Source: Populus alba
Lineage: Eukaryota; Streptophyta; Magnoliopsida; Malpighiales; Salicaceae
NCBI RefSeq assembly: GCF_005239225.2
Contig: NC_133288.1
Span: 8,203,035-8,267,034 of the forward strand
Direction of reading: 5' to 3'
DNA: 64,000 bases
The position numbers were made by a program, and so were the translations under genes. The notes under the pieces were generated by a model. The model had not been told where the DNA came from and searched no databases. It was given only the letters and a program-made list of their open reading frames with translations. Shown here piece after piece: positions 36,844-48,135 of the stretch (positions within the stretch are counted from its first letter, which is position 1; each line of letters begins with the position of its first letter).

Positions 36844-37960
36844 ATGGTTAAAGGAGATTGCCAGAAGGAATCGCAGGATTAACCACAACAGGATTTTGGT
36901 TCTGGTTGAAGGGGATCAGCGATGTTAACCTAATTGGAAAGGATTTGATTTTGGTTCCGGTTGAAGGGGATCGGCGAAGAGATCTCAGTTTAACCTAATT
37001 GGAAAGGATTTGATTTTGGTTCCGGTTGAAGGGGATCGGCGAAGGGATCTCAGTTCAGCCCAACCCTACACACACCTTGGTTATGGTTAAAGGGGATCGA
37101 CGAAGAGATCTCAGTTTAACCTAATTGGAAAGGATTTGATTTTGGTTCTGGTTGAAGGGGATCGGCGAAGGGATCTCAGTTCAGCCCAACCACACAGGAT
37201 TTTGGTTCTGGTTGAAGGAGATCAGCGAAAGGATCTCAGTTCAGCCCAACCACACAGACCTTGGTTATGGTTAAAGGGGATCGGCGAAGGGATCTCAGTT
37301 TAACCTAATTGGAAAGGATTTTGGTTCTGGTTGAAGGGGATCAGCGAAAGGATCTCAGTTCAGCCCAACCACACAGACCTTGGTTATGGTTAAAGGGGAT
37401 CGACGAAGAGATCTCAGTTTAACCTAATTGGAAAGGATTTGATTTTGGTTCTGGTTTAAGGGGATCGGCGAAGGGATCTCAGTTCAGCCTAACCACACAG
37501 GATTTTGGTTTTGGTTGAAGGGGATCAGCGAAAGGATCTCAGTTCAGCCCAACCACACAGACCTTGGTTATGGTTAAAGGAGATCGGCGAAGAGATCTCA
37601 GTTTAACCTAATTGGAAATGATTTTGGTTCTGGTTGAAGGGGATCAGCGAAAGGATCTCAGTTCAGCCCAACCACACAGACCTTGGTTATGGTTAAAAGG
37701 GATCGGCGAAGGGATCTCAGTTTAACCTAATTGGAAAGGATTTTGGTTCTGGTTGAAGGGGATCAGCGAAAGGATCTCAGTTCAACCCAACCACACAGAC
37801 CTTGGTTATGGTTAAAAGGGATCGGTGAAGAGCTCTCAGTTTAACCTGATTGAAAAGGATTTTTTCGGTTCTGGTTGAAAGGGATCGGCGAAGGGATCTC
37901 AGTTTAGCCTAGCCACACAAAGATTTTAGTTCTGGTTGGAGAGAATTGCTATAAATGAAG
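36844..37960 (+). repeat. Tandem hairpin array, element B 3' region
   Basis: The unit ggttctggttgaaggggatc... alternates with ggttatggttaaaggggatc..., giving a 119-bp higher-order period (37258, 37377; 37561, 37680, 37799). Each half-unit has arms GGGATC or GAGATC paired with GATCTC around an 8-nt loop such as GGCGAAGG. It occupies the same place as the array of element A. Confidence 0.88.
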
Positions 37961-38060
37961 GGTTTCGGATCAACCAAGTTATGAGAAGATCAGTTTCAGA
38001 AGTTTACTTTTGTTTATCTTTACAAAACTTACTTTGCAAAGTCCTTGCTTCGTAAGCATT

Positions 38061-38076
38061 GTAAAGAGGGGGCATC
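38061..38076 (+). other. Polypurine tract, element B
   Basis: gtAAAGAGGGGGCATC directly before the 3' LTR. Confidence 0.88.
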
Positions 38077-40863
38077 TGTTGTAACCCATTTTTGGGTCCC
38101 CCGCAAAAAACAAATAAAAAAAAACAAATAAATAAATAGCCAAAGGAGGTTAGAAAAATAACAAAGGGGGGAAGCGCTCAGAAAATGGTCAGAAAATTGG
38201 TCCAGGAGGTTAAAAATACAAAGATTGGATTTTTGGCAGTATATTCTTGAAGGATGAGAGCCCTATTTAGAAGGAAAATTTGAATTTTGAGGAAAAAGCC
38301 TAAATTTGGAGGTTTATGGACATGATTGGATTTTTAATGGGATTTTTAGGGGTTTGGATTGCGAGAAAAATTGATTTTTAAATCAATTTAGGCTTTAATT
38401 AGAAGAAATTTAAGTTCTGGGGCCAAAATATATTTTGTAGGAATTTATTAGGCCAAATCAGGGGCTTAATTGCATGAATTTTGAAGTTTAATGGCCAATT
38501 AGGGGCTTAATTGCGAAAATCCGAAACCAGGGACCAATTTGGAAAAGGCGCGAATATAGAGGGAGCTGTATTGAATTGATTCAGGGGCCTAATTGAAGAA
38601 ATTAGAAGTTTATTGATCAATTAAGGGCTAAATTGCATAAATCAGAGGCCAAGGACCAAAGTGAAAAACGCGGCCAACTATGGGGGCAGGGACCGAAATT
38701 GGTAGGGACGCAATTGAAAAGAAAAAGATGATTGAGGGCTGATTTGGAATTTAGCGCGTTCTGACGCCATTTTTAAATGAAACGGCGCGTTTTATCCAAA
38801 ACAACACCGTTTCATACTTAAAAAAAAAAAAAAAAACAGAAAAGGGCTAAACGGTGCCGTTTTGAACGGCACTGTTCCCCTTTCTTCCCCGCCTAACATA
38901 CAGCAGTAAAGAAGGAAAAAAGATGTATATTTAATGGCGTTGGTCCCTCCAGCCCACCGACCGCCGGTCCCTCTAGCCCACCGACCGAAGACATTGGCCG
39001 ACCGCCGAAACTGAGGGAGGCACGCCTGGACAGCCACGCCCGACCAGCCGCCGCATGACCCCACGATGAAAAAAAAAAACACACATGATCACGGGCTATA
39101 AATGGAGGAAGAACAGCAGGAGAAAAGGGGAGAAAAAAAAAACAGAGGGGAGGGCTGGCAGTATTGTTGAAAGAAAACCGTGAGGGAGAGAGAGAACTAA
39201 GCTTTTTGAAGAGGGACCGAAAGGGAGAAGAAAAAGCTGAGAACAACGTGAGAGAGGGGTTGTAGAAAAGAGGAGGGAAACTGAAGAAGAAGACAGAGGA
39301 AGAAAGGGAAAACCAGCCACTGAAACAGAGAAGAGAAAGGGAAGGGACAAGAAAGGAGTACTGGAGAAGAAGAGCAACAACAGCTGCCACCGCCATCCTG
39401 CACCATCGACACTGCCACCGCCACAGCAGAACCAAAGAGGAAGAAGAGGAGAAGAACAGAGAGAGGGAATAACGGAGAAAAACTGACCCAAGGTGACGGT
39501 GAACAGAAACAGAGGAGAGAAAGAAAGAGGACAGCCGCCGACTACTACACCGCCTCCGCGCCCTCCGCTGCCGCCAGCGTCGCCACCGTTCCAGGTAACT
39601 TTCTCCACTGCCATTTTTTTGCTTCGGCTTCGGCTTCATCTGCATGCAGAACGTTTACGTTCTGCACCAGATGAAGATTAATTAGCTAGTTACTGTGCTG
39701 TGCACAGTAACTGGCTAATTAATTCACGGGTTACTGTGTGCACAGTAACCCCGGTTACTATACACACTAATTAATTCTCTGGTTACTGTGCGCACAGTAA
39801 CCCGGTTACTATGTGCACAGTAAGCAGCCCATGCATTTGGGCCAGGTTCGGCCCAACCCATGTATTTGGGCCTGACCCGGCCCATTTCAAAAAAAAAAAT
39901 CAAAAATATTTGTTTCAGCATTTTATAATTTTTCCGCATAATTTTTATGTCATTTTGATTAATATTGGGTGATATTTGTTTTTATGTTGTTAAAAATACA
40001 AAAATCTGATTTTCAAATACCCGGTTTTCGTCAAAAACTTCCACAAAAATACAAAAAAAAAAAAAAAAAGAGAAAAAAATGTTTTTGTGCATACGGCCAG
40101 GTGTCTCAAAGCTAAAAATTCATATTGTATTTTTCATACACAAAAAAAAATATATTTTAGCATGCATTTTGGCTTTAATAACCAGTTTATTAAAGTCAAG
40201 AGAATATTGGCCAATATTTCAAAAACAACAAAAATTTTATTTTTTGGACAATAAAACCTGGGTTATGACATTACACGTAATGCATATTCCGGATATTTAA
40301 TTCTTATTTTTTAGACAATAAAACCTGGGGTATGACATTACACGTAATGCATATTCCGGATATTTAATTTTTTTTTTTGGACAATAAAACCTGGGGTATG
40401 ACATTACACGTAATGTATATTCCGGATATTTAGTTCTTTTTTTTTTTTGGACAATAAAACCTGGGGTATGACATTACACGTAATGCGTATTCCGGATATT
40501 TAATTCTTTTTTTGTTTGGACAATAGAACCCGGGGTATGACATTACATGTAATGCATATCCTGGACAATAGGAAACCACAACGTGACTTAGATTTTATTA
40601 GACAAAACAATGCAGCCTACCTTAGGTAGGGCGTAGTTGAGGTGCTAACACCTTCCCTTTACGCAACCAGTCTCCGTACCCCATCTCTGAGACCAGTTAG
40701 GGTTCCTAGTAACCAGAATACTAGGTGGCGACTCCCAGTCCATTTTTTAGCTTAGAGACAAAGAACTCCTTGTCTCACCATATTTTCCACGCCAAATAGA
40801 CACACCATACCATCATGAAGGGTTGGTAGTGGACGATCGCCGCGCCGCCGCACACGTGCGACA
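38077..40863 (+). repeat. Element B 3' LTR
   Basis: 2787 bp, TGTTGTAACC...GTGCGACA. TATA box at 39097-39103; hairpin cluster 39645-39825; five-unit minisatellite 40246-40564. Long minus-strand frames over 38890-39645 come from the purine-rich leader and are not genes. Confidence 0.92.
40246..40564 (+). repeat. LTR minisatellite with poly(A) signals, 5 units
   Basis: Four units carry AATAAA and the last has AATAGA, versus two plus one in the 5' LTR. Units are about 65-70 bp with T-run length variation between them. Confidence 0.88.
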
Positions 40864-41018
40864 AAATTGAAAAAAAAAAGAAAGAAAGGTAGAATAAAAA
40901 AAAAAGCTTGACAATAAAATCATATAAATGATGTGCACGTCATCTTCCACATGCATATAATTGATTATTTCGAGGCATCTTCCTCGAAAGTCATCTCCCG
41001 CTCGAATGCACTTGTAGG
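40864..41018 (+). repeat. Left flank of SSL duplication, copy 1
   Basis: aaattgaaa... to cttgtagg matches 58003-58194 (shared acaataaaatcatataaatga and cgaggcatcttcctcgaaag). It begins right at the LTR of element B. Confidence 0.85.
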
Positions 41019-42429
41019 TAGGGGTGTTCAAAATAATCGATTAACTGAGAAAATCGACAAAACCGAAGAAAAATTAACCGAAAAAACCGAACCAAAAGTA
41101 AAAACCGATTAAACCGATTTAAAAAACCATAAATGTTAACAGGTCCGGTTCGGTTTCGGTTTTGACCCAAAAACCGAGCCAAACCGAACCAGACCCATTA
41201 AACCATTAAAAAAAAAAGTACTATAATTAGTTAAGTTAACCTAATTGGATGGCCTCCCTCTCTAACCCTAACATATTCTTATCTCAGTTCTCTCACAATC
41301 ACAAAGCCGTCCTCATCTTCCTTTCCATTTCCATCAAAAACCCAATCTTCCTCAATAATTAATTCACAATCTTCCTTTCCCATAAACCTTCTTCATTGAA
41401 GCAATGACAGTAAGGTAAATGACTAAATTTCATCTTCTTTGATTCTTTGTTTCATGAGTTTGAATTTTAAAAGTATTTTCTAAATTTCCAAGTCTATTCC
41501 ATCTTCATCTTCATATTTTTATTTTCCAGAAATCGTCTCCATCTTCATCTTTTCCAGAAACCGTCTCCATCTTTCAGGGTTTTTTATTTTAGCAACGACA
41601 ACAAGGTAAATTTCATCTTGTGTATTTCATGATTAACGTATGGTTTTCTGCTAGAAGAAATGCTATATATATATGTAGAAACAGCGTGGCATGTGTTCTA
41701 GCAGAGGTCAGCCGTGTAGAGACCAAGTTGGGTCAAGTTGAAGCAGACATATCAACAAAGCATAAGATCACAGTTTGATTTGTTTTTTAGATATTCATGT
41801 TGTCTGCTTCCTGGCTATATCACCTTCTATAAAACACAAATAAAAACCCGTAAAAGCCGAGAAGCAGAGTTAGGGTGAAAAACAGAGAGGGCCCTTCAAG
41901 GGGTCCGGTGAAGAATATTCATGCTAAATCCATCGTGTATATGAGGGCAAAGTGACACCTGCCATTAACTTATCGAGAAATAGAAGGGAAGATTAAGAAA
42001 ACATTACCTGGCAGGCTGTGAGAAGTTGAGATGTTGTTCATACAGATCGTATGATCAACGTTACCTGGCAAACAGAAAATGCCAAGGGGGTATATCTTAA
42101 TTAACTGCTTTGAGAGGAGTTGACTTGTCCATGGTTTTTGCCCATGGTTTTTGCTTTTGGCCCACAGTTTGGTTTATTTCTTTAATTTCTTTACCAGCCT
42201 TGTCGGGCCAGGTTTTGCGTTTCGGAATATTTTGAGTTTCAACATCCTTTTCTGTCGTATAATCTTGTGTTTCTCCTATGTTGATAGTTGATACTCATAC
42301 TGTCATACATATATGTAAGGTTTGTAATAATTAGCCATGATTCACTCCATAGTTTTTTCTTTTTTTATAAAAATTCACTCCACAGTTTGAACATCAATAA
42401 AGACGAGCCTACAAGTAATTCAATTTGAA

Positions 42430-42485
<56 letters not shown>

Positions 42486-43272
42486 TTAAAATAAAATAAA
42501 AACTACTATTTCAATTAAAAACAAATCACCAAAACCTCCTTAAGAAATATGACATTGTAGCTAAAGATTTTATTCATTGACTATAATATGTTGCTAATTT
42601 GCTAGTGTTTTTTTATAGATTATCCTTGCTGGATCTTTTGGCTTTTGCTGTTGCTGGAAGTTTTGGATGCTGCTGTAGTGCTGGTGTCGGATTTTTTCTT
42701 CAACTTATGCAGAATGTTTTTGATAATTTATTACTAGTTGCTATTTGTTAATGTATCTATTTGCTAATGTAAACTTTTTTTAGTGTGAACACCTCTTTTA
42801 ATTTGAGGTGTCCAAATTTGATCACGCATCTTGCATATTGCATTGAATTGAATTTTCATAGCATATTTCTTTGTATATTAAAAATAGTAAGATAAAACAT
42901 ATCAGATTTATTGTTATTATATTAAGCATTTCAAAAAAATTTCAATATTTTAATTTCATTAGAAAGCTTATAACAAAATTAATCAAATTATAACATTTTA
43001 AAGAGTTTTGATTAAAAAGCCTATAAATTTAGCCCAATAAGAAAATTTAACAGCTCAATTTAATTTAAGCCCATTAAAAAAAAGTCAAAAAGCCCATTAA
43101 TTTAATGATTATGTTTCTCGGTTTTTTAGCTGCAAAACCGGATTCAACCGAACCGAACCGGTTCGGTTTGAACTAGAATTCGGTTCGGTTCGGTTTGTAA
43201 TTTAAAAAATATGAGGTACTTGGTTCGGTTGGTTTTTATGGTTGAAACCGTACCGAACCGTGAACACCTCTA
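41019..43272. mobile_element. Non-autonomous hAT-like transposon, 2254 bp
   Basis: Ends are TAGGGGTGTTCA and TGAACACCTCTA (TIR with one mismatch). The 8-bp CTTGTAGG is repeated at 41011-41018 and 43273-43280. The paralogous site near 58187-58196 has a single CTTGTAGG and no insert. Subterminal zones are full of CCGAACCG/CGGTTCGG motifs, as in hAT elements. No transposase frame is present. Inside at about 42784-42815 lies a back-to-back pair of TIR-like ends (gtgaacacctc ... gaggtgtccaaa), which hints at a nested or composite past. Confidence 0.88.
42435..42482. repeat. (AT)n microsatellite
   Basis: About 24 AT units inside the hAT-like element. Confidence 0.95.
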
Positions 43273-43456
43273 CTTGTAGGAAGTATAAATTAGAATTGAA
43301 TGTATATAATATTTTATTGATGAATCGAGTTCTGCGAGAAGATGTTTTTGTTTTTTAATCCGCTCTTTTTAATTGTTTTTGTAGTCGTTAGAATTGTGGT
43401 TTTCGTGCATATAAAAAACAAAAAAAAAAAGGAAAAAAGGGATCTTTGAAGGATTT

Positions 43457-44216
43457 CGGGCCGTTTGTTTCCAGGAATTCACTTTCCTGGAAACCATTTT
43501 CCTCACTTTGTCAAGGAAAGTGTTTTTCGCTTTTTATTATTGGAAAACACTTTCTTTTTTCACTTGAAACAAATCTCTCCTTCGGTACCCACACCAGCAC
43601 CTCCACGTCCACCAGCCATGCCACTTGCAATTGATTCACTGTCTGATGTCTTTGGTTCCATGTAGAAACGAGCTTGAAATGCAGCAAGATGAGCATAGTA
43701 TGCAAGTGGCACTGCAACATCATAAAATGTTCTCAAGCAAATATTGTCATATGAAAAAAAAAATTAATTTGGCTTTATGAAAAAAAAACTTATTTTAAGC
43801 TTTTAAAATTGAAAAAAATATATTAATAGGTTTTACTTAAAAAATATTTTATAGGCTTATTTCTATATAATATGATATGACATATAGTTATGTTTTATAA
43901 AATAAGCTATGTATGAATATAACATATAATAATAATAAAAATTCATTATTATACTTTTTAAATTTTATTTTTTTATTGTAAGTGATTAAATATTAATATT
44001 AAATATTTTATATATATTAGATAAACCTGAAAAAAAATTAATTCATTAATAAATTTTTTTCCAGTTCATTTTTCATAACACAAACAAACACTAGAAAGTG
44101 TTTTCCAGTTTATTTTCCATAACACTGCCAAATATAAAAAAATACTTTCCAAAAATTTATTTTTTTTGAAATTCATTTTAAAAAAAAAAAAAACTTTACT
44201 AAAAACAAACGGAGCA
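43457..44216. mobile_element. DNA element with GTTTGTTT termini, copy 1 (carries AGO1 fragment)
   Basis: Ends gggccgtttgttt and aaacaaacggagca are inverted. Its right part (43780-44110) matches the second copy at 45540-45850 in intron 1 of the SSL gene. It is absent at the same place upstream of SSL gene 2. No target duplication is clear for this copy. Termini resemble PIF/Harbinger MITEs (judged from copy 2). Confidence 0.7.
43580..43711 (-). pseudogene. AGO1: Captured ARGONAUTE1 fragment (end of PIWI region)
   Basis: Translating the minus strand from 43711 gives [19 protein letters not shown] followed by [18 protein letters not shown]. Plant AGO1 proteins have [19 protein letters not shown] followed by ETSDSGSM and a G-rich stretch just before the C-terminus (family knowledge, from memory). 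The base before the exon is preceded by ttgcAG on the minus strand, so an intron end may have been captured with it. It covers about 44 codons with no start and no AGO1 C-terminal VMFYC. It cannot make AGO1; its transcript could be antisense to AGO1 or a source of small RNA, which is inference. Confidence 0.82.
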
Positions 44217-44309
44217 CAAATTTTTACTTACAGCCAAGTAGGACTTGTTTCATAATTTAAATGCTTGCTGCAGTATCTAGATAACAATATTATCCAACCC
44301 CCCTTGGCT

Positions 44310-47300
44310 ATGGCAACGAAGTCTAGATCTGCAAGCTCACCATCTTCTCCGAAACCCACATCAATAAAGACCTCATGGCCTTTCTTTACTGTTCTCTTAA
44401 CGGTTCTATCTCCTGTCTTGGTAGCTACACTCGTTTTCCAACTTGACTCGTTCGAACCAGCTCACTTGCCGATCCACGAGCTGACTCAGCCACCATTGAA
44501 GGCTTTGAGGAAGAATGACCACATGCTTCAAGGGTCCGAGCTTGTGGGTTTCAAGCAGTTGATTGGACCAGAAGATATTGCATATGATAGCAATTCGGGT
44601 GTTATTTACACTTCTTGCGCTGATGGGTGGGTTAAACGAGTCACGATTAATGACTCAGTTGCTGACACTATCGTGGAGAGCTGGGTTAGCACTGGAGGTA
44701 GGCCTCTCGGACTCGCCCTTGGACACGATAATGAAGTTATTGTAGCCGATGCTTTCAAGGTTGGTGACCTTTTTTTTTTTGTTTTTTCCTTTAGCAATTG
44801 GTTGGATTGAAATTGGGGTTTGGTGTTTTGGTTTGATCTCCTTGATATAACATAGATTCTCTGCAAAATAGTTAGAAGTTCTCGTTTTCTAATGAATTAA
44901 AACCAAAGGGACTGGAATTGAAAATAAAAAAAATGGAGACCCTTCTCTTTCCAGAGCACATAGAATATGAGAAAGGAAAGAGAAGAAAAAATAGTGGCTA
45001 ATGCTCTGTTTGTTTCTAGAAAAACGAATTCTTGAAATTCGTTTTTCTTAGTTTCCGGTGTTTGATACCAATATAGAAAACTAGTCCACGGAAACTTAAT
45101 TCCGGTCAAAACATAAAACGTAACTTTAGCGGAGGAAAGTGTTTTTCTTTTGATAAAAAAGAAAAACACTTTTCTTTTTTTTTCCTTTCATAAAGACAGT
45201 GGCCAGAGGTGGGCCCAATCCTGCGTTTTCATGTTTTTTTAACTGTTCATGTTAATTGCACTGTTCAATGAACAGTGCAATTAACATGAACACTATATTG
45301 TATACACTGTTCACTCAAAAATAGTGAACAATGCAGTTCTCTTGCACTGTTTACTTGCCTGCGGGAACCTTTTTTTATTATTATTTTAAATGTGCTATTT
45401 TTTTAACATTTAAAAAAAAAAAAACTAGTTTAGAGTGAATTTTATACCTTAATATTTTATCCAATTTTATTACATGCTAAAAATATTATTAAAACTATAG
45501 TTTTTGTTTGATATATTTCGTACGTAATGGAATTATAAATGGTTTCATGGAATAGTAAAAAATATTTCACAAGCTTATTTCTCTATGATATGATATATAT
45601 AGTTATATTTTATAAAATAAGCTATGTATGAATATAAGATATAATAAAAAAAAATTCATCATTATACATTTTAGATTTTTTTTATTATTATTGTAAGTGA
45701 TTAAATATTTTATATTAAATATTATATATATATTAGATAAATTTGAAAAAAAAATTAATTCATTAATAAATTATTTTCCAGTTCATTTTCCATAATACAA
45801 CCAAACACTGGAAAGTATTTTCCAGTTCATTTTCCATAACACTACCAAACATCGAAAAATACTTTCCCGGAATTCACTTTCCCCAGAATTCACTTTCCAA
45901 AAGAAATTCACTTTCCTGCAAACAAACGGAGCCTAAAGCCACATACTCCTTTTCAACCATGCACTGTTTTTAGGATGACCGCTTTCATGCGATGAGTCTA
46001 ATAGCGGAAAGAATTACCATTTTTGGAGATTGGAGGCTGTACCACCAGACCATGGCTGTCCGGTTCACATGGTGGAATGTTTATTCCACGCGTCAACCCT
46101 TTTTCTTTTTCTTTTTTATTTTTTAATCAATATTAATTTTTCGAGTCTTGAATTTCATTTCGCCCCAGCCTAGTCTATTTCTTTTCAATTTAATATGTAA
46201 TTCTCTAATAGCTCATATGAATTTAATCTTGCATTTCATCTTAAACAAATAGAACAAAGACTCAAATAAAGAAAAAGCTTAGAAGGGTAAAGAATGTGAC
46301 AACTAGCCAACTAAATTAACACTTTCTTGCTTTAGGGTTATGTATATGACTTGACATGTGAATTTTACAACTAACCCGTATTAATATAGTTATATAAGAG
46401 TCTTTGGAAAAGCGATTGTATCCGTGTTTTTAAAAAATTTAAATTTTTTTGTTAAAAATTAAATTTTTTTTATATGTTTTGATGCGTTGATCTCAAAAAT
46501 TATTGTAAAAAAACATCATTTTAATGCATTTCGACACGAAAATTACTTTCAAAAGCAACCGCAACTATACTCCCAAACAGGTTGATAATCTCATAATTAA
46601 AATCACATATTAAATATAATTGACACAAATTCATTGTTTTTTTTTTATTTTATTTTGTTGCCATCACTAAAGATGCTTGCACATTTTGTTTTAGGTAATT
46701 AGAGGAAAAAAGAAAACAAATATCGCATTTTGCTTATTAGGGAGTGATATAATATGTTTTGAATGAAATCACTTTTCCCTCATAGAAGTATGAGCGAATG
46801 CGATCTTTTTCTCAAGATCATTATAGTTTTTGCAAAATTAGGTTTATTTATCTTTATATTTAGTCTTATGTCTATAAGTTTAATTGTTTTGAAATCAACT
46901 CTGAAAATATGATCATTTTTCAATGTATTGTTTTCTCATGTATTTAATACAAGTTTACTAATGTCTTATATATAGCACTGGTATTACGTCAATTACTGCA
47001 CATGCTTGTTATTTATAATGTTGTGTATAACAGGGACTACTAAAGATAAGTGGAGAGGGTAAAGTGGAGCTACTAGCTGATGAGGCCGAGGGGGTAAAAT
47101 TTAAACTCACAGATGCTGTAGCTATAGCAGAAGATGGCACCATCTATTTTACAGATGCTTCATACAAATACAATCTGCTCGAGTTCTTCTGGGACCTTTT
47201 GGAGGGTAAGCCATATGGTCGAGCAATCAGCTATGATCCAGTTACCAAAGAGACCAAGGTTTTGGCTCGTGACCTCTACCTTGCTAATGGAGTCGCGGTC

Positions 47301-48135
47301 TCACCAGATCAACAATATGTGGTCTTCTGCGAAACATTCATGTATGATCTGAGTAATCTTATTTACGTTCTTGCAAGCACGCATGCTAGTTTTCGAGAAA
47401 TTGGCTTCTTTGATATTTCTTTCTTTCATTTGGCTTTTATAAGGAGATTTTTTTTTTGCCCTAAAAGATGCGCCCAGGGATAAGGCTATACGCTAACAAA
47501 ATGTTGAGATAATAAATTTTATAGGTTATCGAACACCACCAACTATCTATGAATTATCATTAAGTTCTTATAATTCACCTTTTTGAACTGGTTATTGCAG
47601 GAGAAGGTGTAGAAAATATTACATACAAGGAAAGAAAAAAGGGAGCCTAGAGACATTCATTGACAATTTGCCTGGCTTGCCTGATAACATCCATCATGAT
47701 GGACATGGCCATTACTATATTGCATTAGCCTCGGTAATTTCATTGCGTTACTGTTATTCTTCACTTACATGAATCTTCTTTTTCCTTTCACCTAGAGACC
47801 TCTATAGTATGACTTATGTTTATAACACCATTAATGTTGCTATAAAAATACAACAGGAAATCACAGTTGCACTGGACCTAGCACTCAAACATCCTTTTCT
47901 TCGGAAGCTTACGGGAATCTATACGAAGTACATAGGAGAAATTAATATGTCAAAGAATAGTGGTGTATTCATCGTAGATTTGGAAGGAAAACCGACAGAT
48001 CATTACTATGATCCGGGTTTGGCATTGATTTCAAGTGGGATCAAGATTGGAAACCATATATATTGCGGTTCCCTTCTCTATCCCTACATTATCCGTCTTG
48101 ATGTAACAAAGCATCCTGCACGAGTCACAGTGTAA
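44310..48135 (+). CDS. Strictosidine-synthase-like protein, gene 1 (four exons)
   Basis: Exons 44310-44759, 47034-47341, 47601-47733 and 47857-48135 join in frame with GT-AG introns to 389 codons plus TAA. The start is ATG 44310 ([10 protein letters not shown]): an upstream ATG at 44261 hits a stop after seven codons. Residues about 20-45 are hydrophobic ([19 protein letters not shown]), a signal anchor or signal peptide. The body is the six-bladed propeller family of plant SSL/adipocyte plasma-membrane-associated-like proteins ([63 protein letters not shown]). SSL members are generally not true strictosidine synthases; the substrate is unknown. Intron 1 (2274 bp) is inflated by two insertions. 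About 94 per cent identical to gene 2. Confidence 0.9.
45002..45933. mobile_element. PIF/Harbinger-like MITE in SSL gene 1 intron 1
   Basis: Ends tgctctgtttgttt and aaacaaacggagcc; TAA on both sides (44999-45001, 45934-45936). SSL gene 2 has the empty site gctaaagccacatac. Shares its right half with 43780-44110. No transposase. Confidence 0.8.
45245..45291. repeat. Perfect 47-nt palindrome
   Basis: Two exact 23-bp arms, starting gttcatgttaattgcactg, around a single A. It lies in the MITE inside intron 1, so the SSL pre-mRNA would contain the hairpin. Confidence 0.95.
46393..46590. mobile_element. Short MITE in SSL gene 1 intron 1
   Basis: A segment absent from gene 2 intron 1, with gaaaagcg...tgcatttcgac...cccaaacagg. 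Related pieces lie at 62560-62745 and 62815-63050. Exact ends are uncertain. Confidence 0.6.

Larger units (their letters stand above)
22621..40863 (+). mobile_element. Element B: Ogre/Tat-type Ty3-gypsy LTR retrotransposon
   Basis: LTRs at 22621-25238 and 38077-40863 enclose, in order, PBS, leader, ORF1, gag, protease, intron, RT with two RNase H domains, integrase, a tandem array and a polypurine tract. The whole is 18.2 kb. It has one nonsense codon in ORF1, several shifts in protease, one after the intron and one between RNase H and integrase. The bases next to the LTRs (atatg left, aaatt right) do not form a target duplication. Confidence 0.93.

Noticed and set aside
36844..37960. CRISPR-like array
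   Set aside because: Repeats are contiguous higher-order units without unique spacers, and lie in a plant retrotransposon.
38893..39645. Long minus-strand open frames (up to 250 codons) rich in S, F, L and R
   Set aside because: They lie antisense in the purine-rich leader of an LTR and recur in the other LTR (23583-24168) with indels that shift the frame. Composition explains them.
44261..44309. Upstream start for SSL gene 1
   Set aside because: ATG 44261 hits a stop after seven codons, and the longer in-frame extension begins at TTG, so ATG 44310 is the sound start.
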